A DNA stretch of 54,975 nucleotides, from NCBI RefSeq assembly GCF_900491935.1, contig NZ_UEXK01000004.1, positions 72,271-127,245 on the forward strand, read 5' to 3'. The stretch's first letter is position 1; every line of letters begins with the position of its first letter. A program made the position numbers and the translations under genes. The notes under the pieces were generated by a model that did not search any database, was not told the DNA's origin, and was given only the letters and a program-made list of their open reading frames with translations. Source of the DNA: Klenkia terrae. GTDB lineage: Bacteria; Actinomycetota; Actinomycetes; Mycobacteriales; Geodermatophilaceae. Below are positions 32,835 to 41,849 of this stretch, piece after piece.

Positions 32835-33242
32835 TCAGCTGGTGGGGATCTGCGCCTGCAGGACGCCGCTGAGCACGCCGTTGACGTAGCCGGACGAGTC
32901 GTCGGTGGACAGGCTCTTGGCCAGCTCCACCGCCTCGTCGATGACCACCGCGTCGGGGACGTCCTCGACCCAGAGCAGCTCGAAGACCGCCATCCGCAGG
33001 ATCGCGCGGTCCACGTCGGGCAGCCGGTCCAGCGACCAGCCCTGCGCGTGCTCCTCGATCAGCCGGTCGATGTCGGCCGAGTGCTCGACCACGCCCTCGA
33101 CCAGCCGGACGGTGTGCTCGCCGATCGGCGGCTGGCCGTCGGCGATCCGCTCGCGCAGCAGCGGGAGGATGTCGCCGCCGCGCAGGTCGGCCTCGTAGAG
33201 GACGTCGACCGCGCGCTTGCGCGCCTTGGAACGGGCAGCCAT
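32835..33242 (-). CDS. nusB: Transcription antitermination factor NusB
   Basis: 135 residues, all-helical. ARKRAVDVLYEAD at the N-terminus binds boxA RNA; LPDVDRAILRMAVFELL and VVIDEAVELAKSLSTDDSSGYVNGVL are the family motifs. Acts with NusE in rRNA antitermination. Start ATG 33242, 3 nt after the efp stop, so efp and nusB are coupled. The gene is closed by the shared terminator with bldD. Confidence 0.97.
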   Translation of the reverse strand: MAARSKARKRAVDVLYEADLRGGDILPLLRERIADGQPPIGEHTVRLVEGVVEHSADIDRLIEEHAQGWSLDRLPDVDRAILRMAVFELLWVEDVPDAVVIDEAVELAKSLSTDDSSGYVNGVLSGVLQAQIPTS

Positions 33243-33245
33243 GTG

Positions 33246-33806
33246 CTAGCTGACCCGGCCGAGGTACCGGCCGTCGCGGGTGTCGACCTTCAGCTTCTCG
33301 CCGGTGGTGATGAACAGCGGTACCTGGATCTCGGCGCCGGTCTCCAGCGTGGCCGGCTTGGTGCCGCCGGTGGAGCGGTCGCCCTGCAGGCCCGGGTCGG
33401 TGTGGGAGACGACGAGCTCCATGGTGACGGGCAGCTCGATGAACAGCGGCACGCTGTCGTGCACGGCCACCATGGCCTCGGTGTTCTCCAGCAGGTAGTT
33501 CGCCGCGTCGCCGACGGTGGCCGCCGACACCGGGATCTGGTCGAAGGTGTCGCCGTCCATGAAGACGAAGTCGGCGCCGTCCTTGTACAGGAAGGTCATC
33601 GTCCGCTTGTCCACGGTCGCGGTCTCGACCTTCAGCCCGGCGTTGAAGGTCTTGTCCACGACCTTGCCGCTGAGCACGTTCTTCAGGGTGGTCCGCACGA
33701 ACGCGCCACCCTTGCCCGGCTTCACGTGCTGGAAGTCGGTCACGGTCCACAGCTGTCCGTCCAGCTTGAGGACGATGCCGTTCTTGAGGTCGTTGGTGGT
33801 AGCCAT
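33246..33806 (-). CDS. efp: Translation elongation factor P
   Basis: 186 residues, three beta-barrel domains. It relieves ribosomes stalled at polyproline. The tip loop carries Lys in PGKGGAF near residue 32, the usual modification site; no EpmA-type modifying genes are in the window, in line with Gram-positives that use unmodified or differently modified EF-P. C-terminal [17 protein letters not shown] is diagnostic. Directly abuts pepQ. Confidence 0.97.
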   Translation of the reverse strand: MATTNDLKNGIVLKLDGQLWTVTDFQHVKPGKGGAFVRTTLKNVLSGKVVDKTFNAGLKVETATVDKRTMTFLYKDGADFVFMDGDTFDQIPVSAATVGDAANYLLENTEAMVAVHDSVPLFIELPVTMELVVSHTDPGLQGDRSTGGTKPATLETGAEIQVPLFITTGEKLKVDTRDGRYLGRVS

Positions 33807-34874
33807 CTAGAGAACCAGCAGTTCCTTGCTCGTGAGGGTCAACAACTCGGGCTCGTCGGCCGTGACGACGAGGGTGTCCTCGATCCGGACACCGCCGTGC
33901 CCGGGGAGGTAGACCCCGGGTTCCACGGTGACGGCCATGCCGGCGGCCAGGGTACCCGCGCCCAGCGCCGAGATGCCCGGAGCCTCGTGGATCTCCAGGC
34001 CCACCCCGTGGCCGAGGCCGTGGGTGAAGTGCTCGCCGTGGCCGGCCGCGGCGATGACGTCGCGGGAGGCGGCGTCGACCGCGGTGACCTCGACACCGAC
34101 CCCCAGCGCCGCCCGGCCGGCGGCCTGGGAGGCCTGCACCAGGGCGTAGACCTCGGTCTGCCAGTCCGCGGCGTGCCCGAGCACCAGGGTGCGGGTCATG
34201 TCGGAGTGGTAGCCGTCGAAGGTGGCCCCGAAGTCGAGCTTGAGGAAGTCCCCGCTGCGCAGCTCGGTGCCGTCGGGGCGGTGGTGCGGGATCGCGGAGT
34301 TGGCGCCGGTGGCCACGATGGTCTCGAAGGACACCGCCTCGGCACCCAGGGCGAGCATCCGGGCGTCGAGCTCGCGGCCGACCTCGCGCTCGGTGCGGCC
34401 GGGCCGCAGCGCGCCCTCGACGGCCAGCTCGGCCAGCGCCCGGTCGGCCACGGCGCAGGCCCGGCGCAGCGCGTCGACCTCGTCGTCGTCCTTGACCGCG
34501 CGCAGGTCCTCCACCGCGCGCTGCACGCTGACCAGCTCGGCGCCGTCGGCCGCCGCGGTGAGCGCCCGCAGCCCGTCGACGGTGACCACGTGGGACTCGT
34601 AGCCCAGCCGGCCGGTCGCCGTCCGGGCCAGCGCGGTGGCCGTGGCCCGGTCGACCAGCAGCTCCACGTCGGGGACCTGGGTGCCGGCCTGGGTGGTGTA
34701 CCGGCCGTCGGTGCCGAACAGGTCGGCCCCGTCGGCCCGGACCAGCAGCGCGCCGTTGGAGCCGGTGAAACCGGTCAGGTACCGCACGTTGAGCAGCTCG
34801 GTGACCAGGACGGCGTCCAGCCCGCGCTCGGCCAGCACGGCGCGCAGCCGCTCCCGGCGTCCGGCGTGGTCCAT
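33807..34874 (-). CDS. pepQ: Xaa-Pro aminopeptidase/dipeptidase (M24)
   Basis: 355 residues. An N-terminal creatinase-like domain precedes the pita-bread M24 domain. The dinuclear metal ligands are all present: LDFGA (Asp), SDMTR (Asp), HGLGHGVG (His), VEPGVY (Glu) and IEDT (Glu). It releases the residue N-terminal to proline. ATG 34874 shares one base with the aroQ stop (TGATG). Placement beside efp, the polyproline elongation factor, is conserved in actinobacteria. Symbol could equally be pepP. Confidence 0.9.
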   Translation of the reverse strand: MDHAGRRERLRAVLAERGLDAVLVTELLNVRYLTGFTGSNGALLVRADGADLFGTDGRYTTQAGTQVPDVELLVDRATATALARTATGRLGYESHVVTVDGLRALTAAADGAELVSVQRAVEDLRAVKDDDEVDALRRACAVADRALAELAVEGALRPGRTEREVGRELDARMLALGAEAVSFETIVATGANSAIPHHRPDGTELRSGDFLKLDFGATFDGYHSDMTRTLVLGHAADWQTEVYALVQASQAAGRAALGVGVEVTAVDAASRDVIAAAGHGEHFTHGLGHGVGLEIHEAPGISALGAGTLAAGMAVTVEPGVYLPGHGGVRIEDTLVVTADEPELLTLTSKELLVL

Positions 34875-35308
34875 CAGCGGACGCCCCGGTCGGCCAGGTA
34901 GCGCAGCGCCGCCTCGTAGCCGAAGACGCCGAGCCCGGCGACCACGCCGTCGGCGACGGCGGACACGTAGGAGTGGTGCCGGAAGGGCTCGCGGGCGTGC
35001 ACGTTGGTGATGTGCACCTCGACGACCGGGGCGTCCACCTGGGCCAGCGCGTCGCGCAGCACGACCGAGGTGTGCGTCCACCCGGCGGCGTTGACCACCA
35101 CGGCGGTGCCGGTGTCGGCGGCCTCGTGCACCCAGCCGAGCAGCTCGGCCTCGCTGTCGGTCTGCCGGACAGCGACGTCCTGACCCAGCTCGGCGGCCAC
35201 CGCCTCGATCCGGGCGACCAGGTCGGCGTAGGTCGTGGTGCCGTACTTCTCGGGCTCGCGGCTGCCCAGCCGGCCGAGGTTCGCGCCGTTCAGCACGACG
35301 ATGCTCAC
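34874..35308 (-). CDS. aroQ: 3-dehydroquinate dehydratase, type II
   Basis: 144 residues, flavodoxin-like dodecameric enzyme of the shikimate pathway. Catalytic and binding motifs: [17 protein letters not shown] with the active Tyr near residue 22, NAAGWTHTS with Asn and His, and [17 protein letters not shown] with the catalytic His near 100. The first motif has Ala where the family usually has Pro (NGPNL). The start GTG lies at 35308 and the stop of aroB overlaps it by 4 nt. Confidence 0.95.
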   Translation of the reverse strand: MSIVVLNGANLGRLGSREPEKYGTTTYADLVARIEAVAAELGQDVAVRQTDSEAELLGWVHEAADTGTAVVVNAAGWTHTSVVLRDALAQVDAPVVEVHITNVHAREPFRHHSYVSAVADGVVAGLGVFGYEAALRYLADRGVR

Positions 35309-36408
35309 GGTGTCGCCTCCACTGCGGCCCAGGCTGTCCGCAGCCAGGCCTCGTCGGGATCGGTCAGGATGCCGGGGGCGCCGAGCCCGTCGAGGACGAC
35401 GAACCGCAGCGCGGCCCCCCGGGACTTCTTGTCCACCGCCATCGCGGCGCGCAGCCGGTCGAAGTCGCCGGCGTAGCTCACCGGCAGGCCCATGGCACCG
35501 ACCAGCTCACGGTGCCGGTCGGCGTCGGCCCGGGGAAGCCGGCCGGCGGCGACACCGAGCTCGGCGGCGAACACCAGGCCCACCGCGACCGCCTCGCCGT
35601 GCCGCCAGCCGAAGTCCTCGGCCTTCTCGATCGCGTGGCCGAGGGTGTGGCCGTAGTTGAGGAACTCCCGGCGCCCGGTGTCGTAGAGGTCCTCGCCCAC
35701 CGCGTCGGCCTTGACCTGGATCGCCCGGGTGATCAGCTCGGTGGTGGCGCGGCGCCCGGTGGGGTCGGCGGCCAGCAGGTCGAGGATCGCGTCGTCGGCG
35801 ATGAAGCCGCACTTGACCACCTCGGCCAGGCCCGACCGGAACTCCGGGTCGGGCAGCCCGTCGAGGGTGTCGGTGTCCACCAGGACGGCGACCGGTGGAT
35901 GGAACGCGCCCACCAGGTTCTTGCCGGCCTCGGTGTTGATCCCGGTCTTGCCGCCGACCGCGGCGTCCACCATGCCCAGCAGGCTGGTGGGCACCTGCAC
36001 GACCCGCACGCCGCGCAGCCAGGTGGCCGCGACGAACCCGGCGAGGTCGGTGACCGCTCCCCCGCCGACGCCGACGACGGCGTCGGTGCGGGTGTGGCCC
36101 AGCCGGCCCAGCTCGGTCCACAGCCCGGCGGCGACCTCGGCGGTCTTGGCCGCCTCGCCGTCGGGCACCACGACCGCCTCGGCGGCCAGCCCGGAACTCT
36201 GCAGCAGGGCCACCGCCTCGCCGGCCAGCGCGGCGGTCGACGCGGTGTGCACCACCGCGGCCCGGGTCGCCCCGGCCAGCACGGTCTGCGGGAGCAGGGC
36301 CAGCTCCTGGCGGACGCCGGGGCCGACCACCACGTCGTAGGGCCGGTCGCCGGCCACGGTGATGGTCGACCGGTCGCCGGGACGCAGGTCAGGCGGCGGG
36401 GCGGTCAC
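35305..36408 (-). CDS. aroB: 3-dehydroquinate synthase
   Basis: 367 residues. Uses NAD+ and a metal to convert DAHP to 3-dehydroquinate. Motifs: [26 protein letters not shown] near 113-130, [36 protein letters not shown], and metal-binding [11 protein letters not shown] near 250 plus RHGEAVAVG. It overlaps aroK and aroQ by 4 nt each, so the three are coupled. Confidence 0.97.
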   Translation of the reverse strand: MTAPPPDLRPGDRSTITVAGDRPYDVVVGPGVRQELALLPQTVLAGATRAAVVHTASTAALAGEAVALLQSSGLAAEAVVVPDGEAAKTAEVAAGLWTELGRLGHTRTDAVVGVGGGAVTDLAGFVAATWLRGVRVVQVPTSLLGMVDAAVGGKTGINTEAGKNLVGAFHPPVAVLVDTDTLDGLPDPEFRSGLAEVVKCGFIADDAILDLLAADPTGRRATTELITRAIQVKADAVGEDLYDTGRREFLNYGHTLGHAIEKAEDFGWRHGEAVAVGLVFAAELGVAAGRLPRADADRHRELVGAMGLPVSYAGDFDRLRAAMAVDKKSRGAALRFVVLDGLGAPGILTDPDEAWLRTAWAAVEATP

Positions 36409-36947
36409 GGGGCGGTGCCCACGGTCGGCAGGGCCGCGACGACCTCGGCGACCACGGCACCGACCGGCCGGCCGCCGGTCTGCAGGTGCAGGGTGGCCAC
36501 CTCGCCGTACAGCGGCGCCCGCGTCTCGAGCATCTGGCGCAGCATCTGCCGCGGGTTGACCCCGAGGATCGGCCGGTCGCGGGACAGCCCGACCCGCTTG
36601 GCCGCGGTGGGCAGGTCGACGTCCAGCCAGACCACGGTGCCGCCGGCCCGGCCGTGCTCCACGAGCAGCGCGCGGGTGTGGGTGCTGGTCACGGCGCCGC
36701 CGCCGAGGGCCAGGACGCCCTCGTGCTCGGCCAGGGCCCGGGCGACGGCGCGCTCCTCCAGCGCCCGGAAGTGCGCCTCGCCGTGGGTCACGAAGACGTC
36801 GGCGACCGAGGTGCCGGCCTGCGCCTCGACGTCGTGGTCGGTGTCGCGGAACGCGGTGCCCAGCTCCTTGGCCAGCCGGGTGCCCACGGTGGTCTTGCCC
36901 GAGGCCGGCGGACCGACCAGCACCACCCGCGGGGCGGTCACCGCCAC
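36405..36947 (-). CDS. aroK: Shikimate kinase
   Basis: 180 residues. P-loop GPPASGKTT at 12-20; shikimate-binding DTDHDVE near 35 and [10 protein letters not shown] near 80; the lid carries RDRPILG. Phosphorylates shikimate. It overlaps the end of aroC by 10 nt. Family length is standard. Confidence 0.96.
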   Translation of the reverse strand: MAVTAPRVVLVGPPASGKTTVGTRLAKELGTAFRDTDHDVEAQAGTSVADVFVTHGEAHFRALEERAVARALAEHEGVLALGGGAVTSTHTRALLVEHGRAGGTVVWLDVDLPTAAKRVGLSRDRPILGVNPRQMLRQMLETRAPLYGEVATLHLQTGGRPVGAVVAEVVAALPTVGTAP

Positions 36948-38119
36948 GTGAGCCCGTCCAGGTAGGCGGTCACGTTGCGGCGGGTCTCGGGCACCGAGTC
37001 ACCGCCGAACTTCTCCAGGACGGCGTCGGCCAGCACCAGGGCCACCATCGCCTCCATCACCACCGAGCCGCGGGGCACCGCGCAGGCGTCGCTGCGCTGG
37101 TGGATCGCCTCGGCGGCCTCGCCGGTGGTGGTGTCCAGCGTGGCCAGGGCGCGGGGCACGGTGCTGATCGGCTTCATGGCCGCCCGCACGCGCAGCACCT
37201 CGCCGTTGGTCATGCCGCCCTCGATGCCGCCGGCGCGGTCGGTGCGCCGGGCGACGGTGCCCGGCCCGGTCACGTCGATCTCGTCGTGGGCCACCGACCC
37301 GCGGCGGCGGGCGGTCTCCAGGCCGTCGCCGACCTCGACCGCCTTGACCGACTGCACGCCCATGAGCGCACCGGCCAGCCGGCTGTCCAGCCGCCGGTCC
37401 CAGTGCACGTGGCTGCCCAGGCCCGGCGGCAGGCCGTGCACCACCACCTCGACGACGCCGCCCAGGGTGTCGCCGCTGTCGTGCGCGTCGTCGATCTCGG
37501 CCTGCATGCGGGCGCTGGTGGCCGGGTCGACGCAGCGCACCGGGTCGGCGTCCAGCGCGTCGGAGTCGTCGGGGCCGGGCAGCACGCCGTCGGGGGCGGT
37601 GACCGCGCCGATGCCGACCACGTGGCTGACCACGCGGACACCCAGGACCTGGTGCAGGAACGCCTCGGCGATCGCGCCCAGCGCGACCCGGGCGGCGGTC
37701 TCCCGGGCGCTGGCGCGCTCGAGCACGGGCCGGGCGTCGTCGAAGCCGTACTTCTGCATGCCGGCGAGGTCGGCGTGCCCCGGCCGCGGCCGGGTGAGCG
37801 GTGCGTTGCGGGCCCGGTTGGCGATCAGCTCCGGGTCGACCGGGTCGGCCGCCATGACCGTCGTCCACTTGGGCCACTCGGTGTTGCCCACCTGGACGGC
37901 GATCGGGCCGCCCTGGGTGCGGCCGTGCCGCACCCCGCCGGTGAGGGTGACGACGTCCTGCTCGAACGCCATGCGGGCGCCCCGACCATGGCCCAGCCGG
38001 CGCCGGGCGAGCTGGGCGTCGAGGTCGGAGGTCTGCACCTCCACGCCGGCGGGGAGTCCTTCGAGGATGGCGGTGAGCTGTGGGCCGTGCGACTCACCGG
38101 CGGTCAGCCAGCGCAACAT
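36938..38119 (-). CDS. aroC: Chorismate synthase
   Basis: 393 residues. FMN-dependent elimination giving chorismate, the last shared aromatic step. Signature regions: GESHGPQL at the N-terminus, [11 protein letters not shown] near 40, [18 protein letters not shown] near 297 and the C-terminal [13 protein letters not shown]. First gene of the aroC-K-B-Q-pepQ-efp-nusB run, which appears to be one long operon. Confidence 0.97.
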   Translation of the reverse strand: MLRWLTAGESHGPQLTAILEGLPAGVEVQTSDLDAQLARRRLGHGRGARMAFEQDVVTLTGGVRHGRTQGGPIAVQVGNTEWPKWTTVMAADPVDPELIANRARNAPLTRPRPGHADLAGMQKYGFDDARPVLERASARETAARVALGAIAEAFLHQVLGVRVVSHVVGIGAVTAPDGVLPGPDDSDALDADPVRCVDPATSARMQAEIDDAHDSGDTLGGVVEVVVHGLPPGLGSHVHWDRRLDSRLAGALMGVQSVKAVEVGDGLETARRRGSVAHDEIDVTGPGTVARRTDRAGGIEGGMTNGEVLRVRAAMKPISTVPRALATLDTTTGEAAEAIHQRSDACAVPRGSVVMEAMVALVLADAVLEKFGGDSVPETRRNVTAYLDGLTWR

Positions 38120-38155
38120 GGGGTGGAGTGTGCCAGCCGGGTCCGACAGCCCTGC

Positions 38156-38812
38156 TCAGACCGGCCCGGCCAGCGCGAGGGCGAGCCCGGCGCCGACCAG
38201 CAGGGGCGGCCCGAAGGGCACCGCGGACCGCCAGCCGGCCCGCCGCAGGGCCAGCAGCACGAGGCTGCCCACCGCGCCGAGCAGCAGGCCGAGGAACACC
38301 CCGGTGACCACCAGCGACCCGCCGTCCCGCCAGCCCAGCAGCAGCCCGAGCGGCGCCATCAGCTTGACGTCGCCGAACCCCAGCCCGGCGGGGGCGAGCA
38401 GCCGGGCCACGGCGGCGACCGCGAACGCGGCCGCGCCCAGCACCACGCCGTCCAGCGCGCGCTGCACCGTGCCCTCGACGGCGGCGTCGACCACGACCGA
38501 GGCCAGCAGCACGACCAACGCGGGGAGGGTGACCACGTCGGGCAGGCGGTGGCTGGCCAGGTCGACCCCGGCCAGGACGACGGCCGCCGCGGTCAGCCAG
38601 AGCACGCCGACCAGCAGCGGCCGTGGTCCGGTCAGCGCGGCGGCACCGGCCAGCAGCCCGGCGGTGAGGACGGCGGTGACCCCGACCCGGAGCCGCCCGG
38701 GCGCGGCGTCGGGCGTGCGGGTGGCGAACCGGACGGTGGCCCGGGCCAGCCACGGACCCAGTGCGGCACCCAGCAGGCCGGCGGCGAGGGGCAGCACGGT
38801 CGCGGGCAGCAC
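38156..38812 (-). CDS. Prepilin peptidase (A24 family), single-domain
   Basis: 218 residues, at least six hydrophobic segments. The two aspartates of the A24 active site are present: Asp84 in GVDLASHRLPD and Asp148 in the GxGD-type motif GFGD(VK). The N-terminal cysteine-rich methylase domain of PilD is missing, as in TadV/CpaA or short PilD-like forms. It would cleave class III signal peptides of type IV or Tad pilins. GTG 38812 begins 2 nt after the aroE stop. No pilin, ATPase or secretion gene lies in this window, so its substrate is elsewhere. The aroE-peptidase-aroC order is common in actinobacteria. Confidence 0.85.
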   Translation of the reverse strand: MLPATVLPLAAGLLGAALGPWLARATVRFATRTPDAAPGRLRVGVTAVLTAGLLAGAAALTGPRPLLVGVLWLTAAAVVLAGVDLASHRLPDVVTLPALVVLLASVVVDAAVEGTVQRALDGVVLGAAAFAVAAVARLLAPAGLGFGDVKLMAPLGLLLGWRDGGSLVVTGVFLGLLLGAVGSLVLLALRRAGWRSAVPFGPPLLVGAGLALALAGPV

Positions 38813-38814
38813 GG

Positions 38815-39624
38815 TCAGCGGGGGACGGCGGCGTCCAGCGCGGCGCGCATGGCCTCGATCGGCGCCGGCCGGCCGGTGATCAGCTCGACCTGGACGGTCG
38901 CCTGCCAGAACAGCACGTCCAGGCCGTGCACCGTGGTGCCGCCGGCCTCGGTGACCGCGGCCGCCAGCGGGGTCGGCCAGCCGGCGTAGAGCACGTCGAG
39001 GACGGTCTGGCCGGGCTGCCAGTGCAGGCCGGCGACCGTGGTCTGGCCGTCGGCGGGCACGGTGCTCACCACGACCGGGGCGGCGACCTCGGGCGTCTGG
39101 GCGAAGGTGGCCACCCGGGCGGTGACGTCCAGGGCGTCCAGCACGGCGACGACCCCGGCCGCCCGGGCGGGGTCGCGGACCACGACGTCCACCGTCTGCG
39201 CACCCAGGCTGGCCAGGGCGACCGCGGCGGCGCTCGCCGTCCCGCCGGCGCCGAGGATCGCGGCGTGCTCGACCCGCTCCACCCCGCCCAGCTGGAGTGC
39301 CATGCCGACCCCGGTGACGTCGGTGTTCTCCGCGCGCCACCCACCGGGCACCCGGACCAGGGTGTTGGCCGCGCCGAGCAGCAGCGGCAGCGCGTCGTGC
39401 TCGGTCGCGGCCAGCAGCGCCGCCTGCTTGCAGGGCATGGTCACCGAGAAGCCGCGCCACTCCTCGTCGAGGCCGGCCAGCAGGACGGGGAGCTCCTCGG
39501 CGCCGATGTCCAGCGCCTCGTAGGTCCAGTCCTCGAGCCCGAGGGCGGCGTAGGCGGCCCGGTGCAGCACCGGGCTCAGCGAGTGCGCGATCGGGCGACC
39601 GAGGACGGCGGCCCGCTCAGTCAC
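38815..39624 (-). CDS. aroE: Shikimate dehydrogenase
   Basis: 269 residues. NADPH-dependent reduction of 3-dehydroshikimate. N-terminal shikimate site GRPIAHSLSPVLH near 9-21, catalytic Lys in FSVTMPCKQAA near 63, Asp in ENTDVTG near 100 and the NADP Rossmann ILGAGGTASA near 122. MPCK replaces the commoner MPLK. GTG 39624 overlaps the mltG stop by 8 nt. Confidence 0.94.
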   Translation of the reverse strand: MTERAAVLGRPIAHSLSPVLHRAAYAALGLEDWTYEALDIGAEELPVLLAGLDEEWRGFSVTMPCKQAALLAATEHDALPLLLGAANTLVRVPGGWRAENTDVTGVGMALQLGGVERVEHAAILGAGGTASAAAVALASLGAQTVDVVVRDPARAAGVVAVLDALDVTARVATFAQTPEVAAPVVVSTVPADGQTTVAGLHWQPGQTVLDVLYAGWPTPLAAAVTEAGGTTVHGLDVLFWQATVQVELITGRPAPIEAMRAALDAAVPR

Positions 39625-41383
39625 CCGGGTTCTCGCGCAGCCACTGCTGGAACAGCGCCACGTTGGCGGCGTGCTCCTCCGCGGTGACGGCGAACCGGGT
39701 CTCGCCGGTGTCCGGGTTGACCACCACGAAGTAGATCCAGTCACCCGGCGTGGGGTTGAGCACCGCCTGCAGGGCCTCCTCGCCGGGGCTGTCGATCGCC
39801 CCCGGCGGCAGGCCGGCGTACCGGTAGGTGTTGTACGGCGAGTCCGTCGCCCGGTCGTCCGAGGTCGTGGTGATGCCGGACTTGCCGGTCGCGTAGTTCA
39901 CCGTGGTGTCGAACTGCAGCGGCATGCCGTCGGCGATCCGGTTGTCGATGACGGTGGCGACCATGGCCATGTCCTCGGTGGTGGCGGCCTCGGCCTGCAC
40001 CAGGCTGGCCTCGGTCAGCACGCGGAGCCGGTCGGCCTCGGGGATCTGCAGCGAGTCGAACGTCTGCTCCGCCCGGGACACCATGCCGCTGAGCACCTGC
40101 ACGGCGGTCTGGTCGGGCTCGATGTCGTAGGTGGCCGGGAACAGGTGGCCCTCGAGCATGCCGTTGGCCCACGCCGGCAGGCCCAGCGCGGCGGGGTCCG
40201 CGGCGGCGGCCTGCAGGTCGGCGAGCGGGATCTCGGAGTTGTCGGCGATCCGCTGCAGCACCGCGTCCACCCGCAGGCCCTCGGGCACGGTCACCCGGGC
40301 GAACAGGCGGGACGCGGGGTCCAGCAGCCGGTCCAGCGCCGCCTGCCCGCTCATCTGCAGCGCCATGCTGTATACCCCGGGCTGGATGCCGGCGGCGGCC
40401 GGGTTGGCCGAGGCGGCGTCCACGAACGGGCCGGAGGACGCGACGACGTCGGCGGACACCAGGGTGTTGCCGATCGCGGTGAGCGAGTCGCCGCTCTCCA
40501 CCCGGATCTGCACCTCGCCGCTGCCGGAGCCGGTGTAGTCCGCGGCGGTCGGGTTGACCTTGTCGATCAGCCACTGGCCGCCGACCACGATGCCCACGAC
40601 CAGGCCGGCCAGGACCAGCAGGGACAGCAGGATCGTCACCGGACGGCGCTTGCGGCGCGGTCCGCGGGACGCCGACCCGCCGCGGCCGCGCCGGCCCCGG
40701 CGACCCCGCTCGTCCTCGTCGTCGCCGCCGATGACCTCCAGGCCGCCGGTCTGGTCCCACGCCGGGTGCTCCCCGGTGGCCGGGTGCCGCTCGGCGACCG
40801 GGTGCTCGTCGGCGTAGGGGTGCTCGTCGGTGTAGGCGTGCTGGTCCGCGACCGGGTGCTCGTCGGTGTACGGGTGTCCGTCGGCGACCGGGTGCTCGTC
40901 GGTGTAGGCGTGCTCATCGGTGTACGGGTGCTCGTCGGTGACCGGGTGGTCGTCCCGGGCGGTGCCGGTGGCCACGGGGGCGTGCCGGTCGGTGGCGTCC
41001 TCGTCGTCCCAGCGGGCCAGCGGCTCGGGGGCGCGCACCGCGGGGCGCTCGCCGGTGGACCCGAGGACCAGGCCGGACAGGGCCGACACCGGGGGTCGCG
41101 GCAGCGGACCGCGGGCGGACGGGCGGGCGCCGGGCGCCAGCGGGGTGCGCCGGGTGGCGTCGTCGTCGGGCTCGGCGGGGGCGGCGGGCCGCACCTCGCG
41201 GGCGGCCTCCTCGGCCGCCCGGCGCCGGGCCCGGCGACCGCTGGTCAGCGGACCGGTCGGGTCGTCGGTGACCACCGGGATCTCCCCGGTCTGCCACTCG
41301 CGCAGGATGTCCGCGGCGGGTCGGCCCTCGCCCTCGCCCTCGCCGCCGTGCCTGCGCCGTCGTCCGGTGCCCTCGTCGCTCAC
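39617..41383 (-). CDS. mltG: Endolytic murein transglycosylase MltG with repeat-bearing cytoplasmic tail
   Basis: 588 residues, type II membrane protein. Residues 1-248 are cytoplasmic, charged and low-complexity; 249-270 (TILLSLLVLAGLVVGIVVGG region) is the membrane anchor; a LysM-like part (VESGDSLTAIGNTLV) follows, then the YceG catalytic domain with Glu near 463 (LVQAEAAT) and the family's GMPLQFDTTVNYATG. It cuts nascent glycan strands and is thought to set their length. Most unusual is a run of 10-11 hexapeptide repeats (DEHPYT, DEHPVA and variants) at about 144-207. Length is well above the 340-400 residues of enterobacterial MltG because of the tail. Overlaps aroE by 8 nt and follows ruvX by 4 nt. 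Confidence 0.93.
   Translation of the reverse strand: MSDEGTGRRRRHGGEGEGEGRPAADILREWQTGEIPVVTDDPTGPLTSGRRARRRAAEEAAREVRPAAPAEPDDDATRRTPLAPGARPSARGPLPRPPVSALSGLVLGSTGERPAVRAPEPLARWDDEDATDRHAPVATGTARDDHPVTDEHPYTDEHAYTDEHPVADGHPYTDEHPVADQHAYTDEHPYADEHPVAERHPATGEHPAWDQTGGLEVIGGDDEDERGRRGRRGRGGSASRGPRRKRRPVTILLSLLVLAGLVVGIVVGGQWLIDKVNPTAADYTGSGSGEVQIRVESGDSLTAIGNTLVSADVVASSGPFVDAASANPAAAGIQPGVYSMALQMSGQAALDRLLDPASRLFARVTVPEGLRVDAVLQRIADNSEIPLADLQAAAADPAALGLPAWANGMLEGHLFPATYDIEPDQTAVQVLSGMVSRAEQTFDSLQIPEADRLRVLTEASLVQAEAATTEDMAMVATVIDNRIADGMPLQFDTTVNYATGKSGITTTSDDRATDSPYNTYRYAGLPPGAIDSPGEEALQAVLNPTPGDWIYFVVVNPDTGETRFAVTAEEHAANVALFQQWLRENPGD
40763..40954 (-). repeat. 18-bp tandem repeats encoding His/Asp hexapeptides in mltG
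   Basis: About ten to eleven in-frame 18-bp units, with GTGCTCGTCGGTGTA and close variants recurring on the plus strand. They encode (D/A)-E/Q/G-H-P/A-Y/V-T/A units in the cytoplasmic tail of MltG. Copies are imperfect, and the indel size is always a multiple of 18, so the frame is kept. Copy number is likely to vary between strains. Confidence 0.85.
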
Positions 41384-41387
41384 GCGG

Positions 41388-41849
41388 TCACCGACCGCCC
41401 GCTGTGCGGCTGCGATCCAGGTGGCTCTGCAGGATCACCACGGCGGCCTCCTGGTCGATCACGGAGCGCTGCCGACGGGCGTCGATGCCGCGCGCACGCA
41501 GGTGACTGGCTGCGGTCACGGTGGAGAGCCTTTCGTCGACGAGACGCACCGGGACGTCCCCGATCCGAGTGGCCAGTGAACCAGCGTAGGCGCCCGCATC
41601 GGCGGCAGAGGCCCCGGACGCACCCGAGAGGTGCCTCGGGTCCCCCACCACCACCTCCACCACCTCGTGTTCCACCACGAGCGCGGCCAACCGGTCGAGA
41701 TCGGTGCCCTTGCCCGAGCGCCGCAGGGTCACCAGCGGCGAGGCCAGAAATCCGGTGGCGTCGGACATCGCCACGCCGACCCGGACGGTGCCGACGTCCA
41801 CCCCGAGCCGCCGGCCGGGTACCCACACCGGCGGCTCCGGGGAGGTCAC
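41388..41849 (-). CDS. ruvX: Putative Holliday junction resolvase / pre-16S rRNA nuclease (YqgF)
   Basis: 153 residues, RNase H fold. Catalytic acids in LGVDVGTVRVGVAMSD near 15-30, VVVGDPRHLSG near 67 and SVIDQEAAVVIL near 128. YqgF proteins process the 5' end of 16S rRNA in E. coli and cleave Holliday junctions in mycobacteria. It overlaps the alaS stop by 4 nt. The alaS-ruvX-mltG-aroE order is conserved in actinobacteria. Confidence 0.94.
   Translation of the reverse strand: MTSPEPPVWVPGRRLGVDVGTVRVGVAMSDATGFLASPLVTLRRSGKGTDLDRLAALVVEHEVVEVVVGDPRHLSGASGASAADAGAYAGSLATRIGDVPVRLVDERLSTVTAASHLRARGIDARRQRSVIDQEAAVVILQSHLDRSRTAGGR

Noticed and set aside
40763-40954. Regular 18-bp repeats considered as a CRISPR-like array
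   Set aside because: There are no spacers; the units are directly tandem, in frame and translated as part of mltG.
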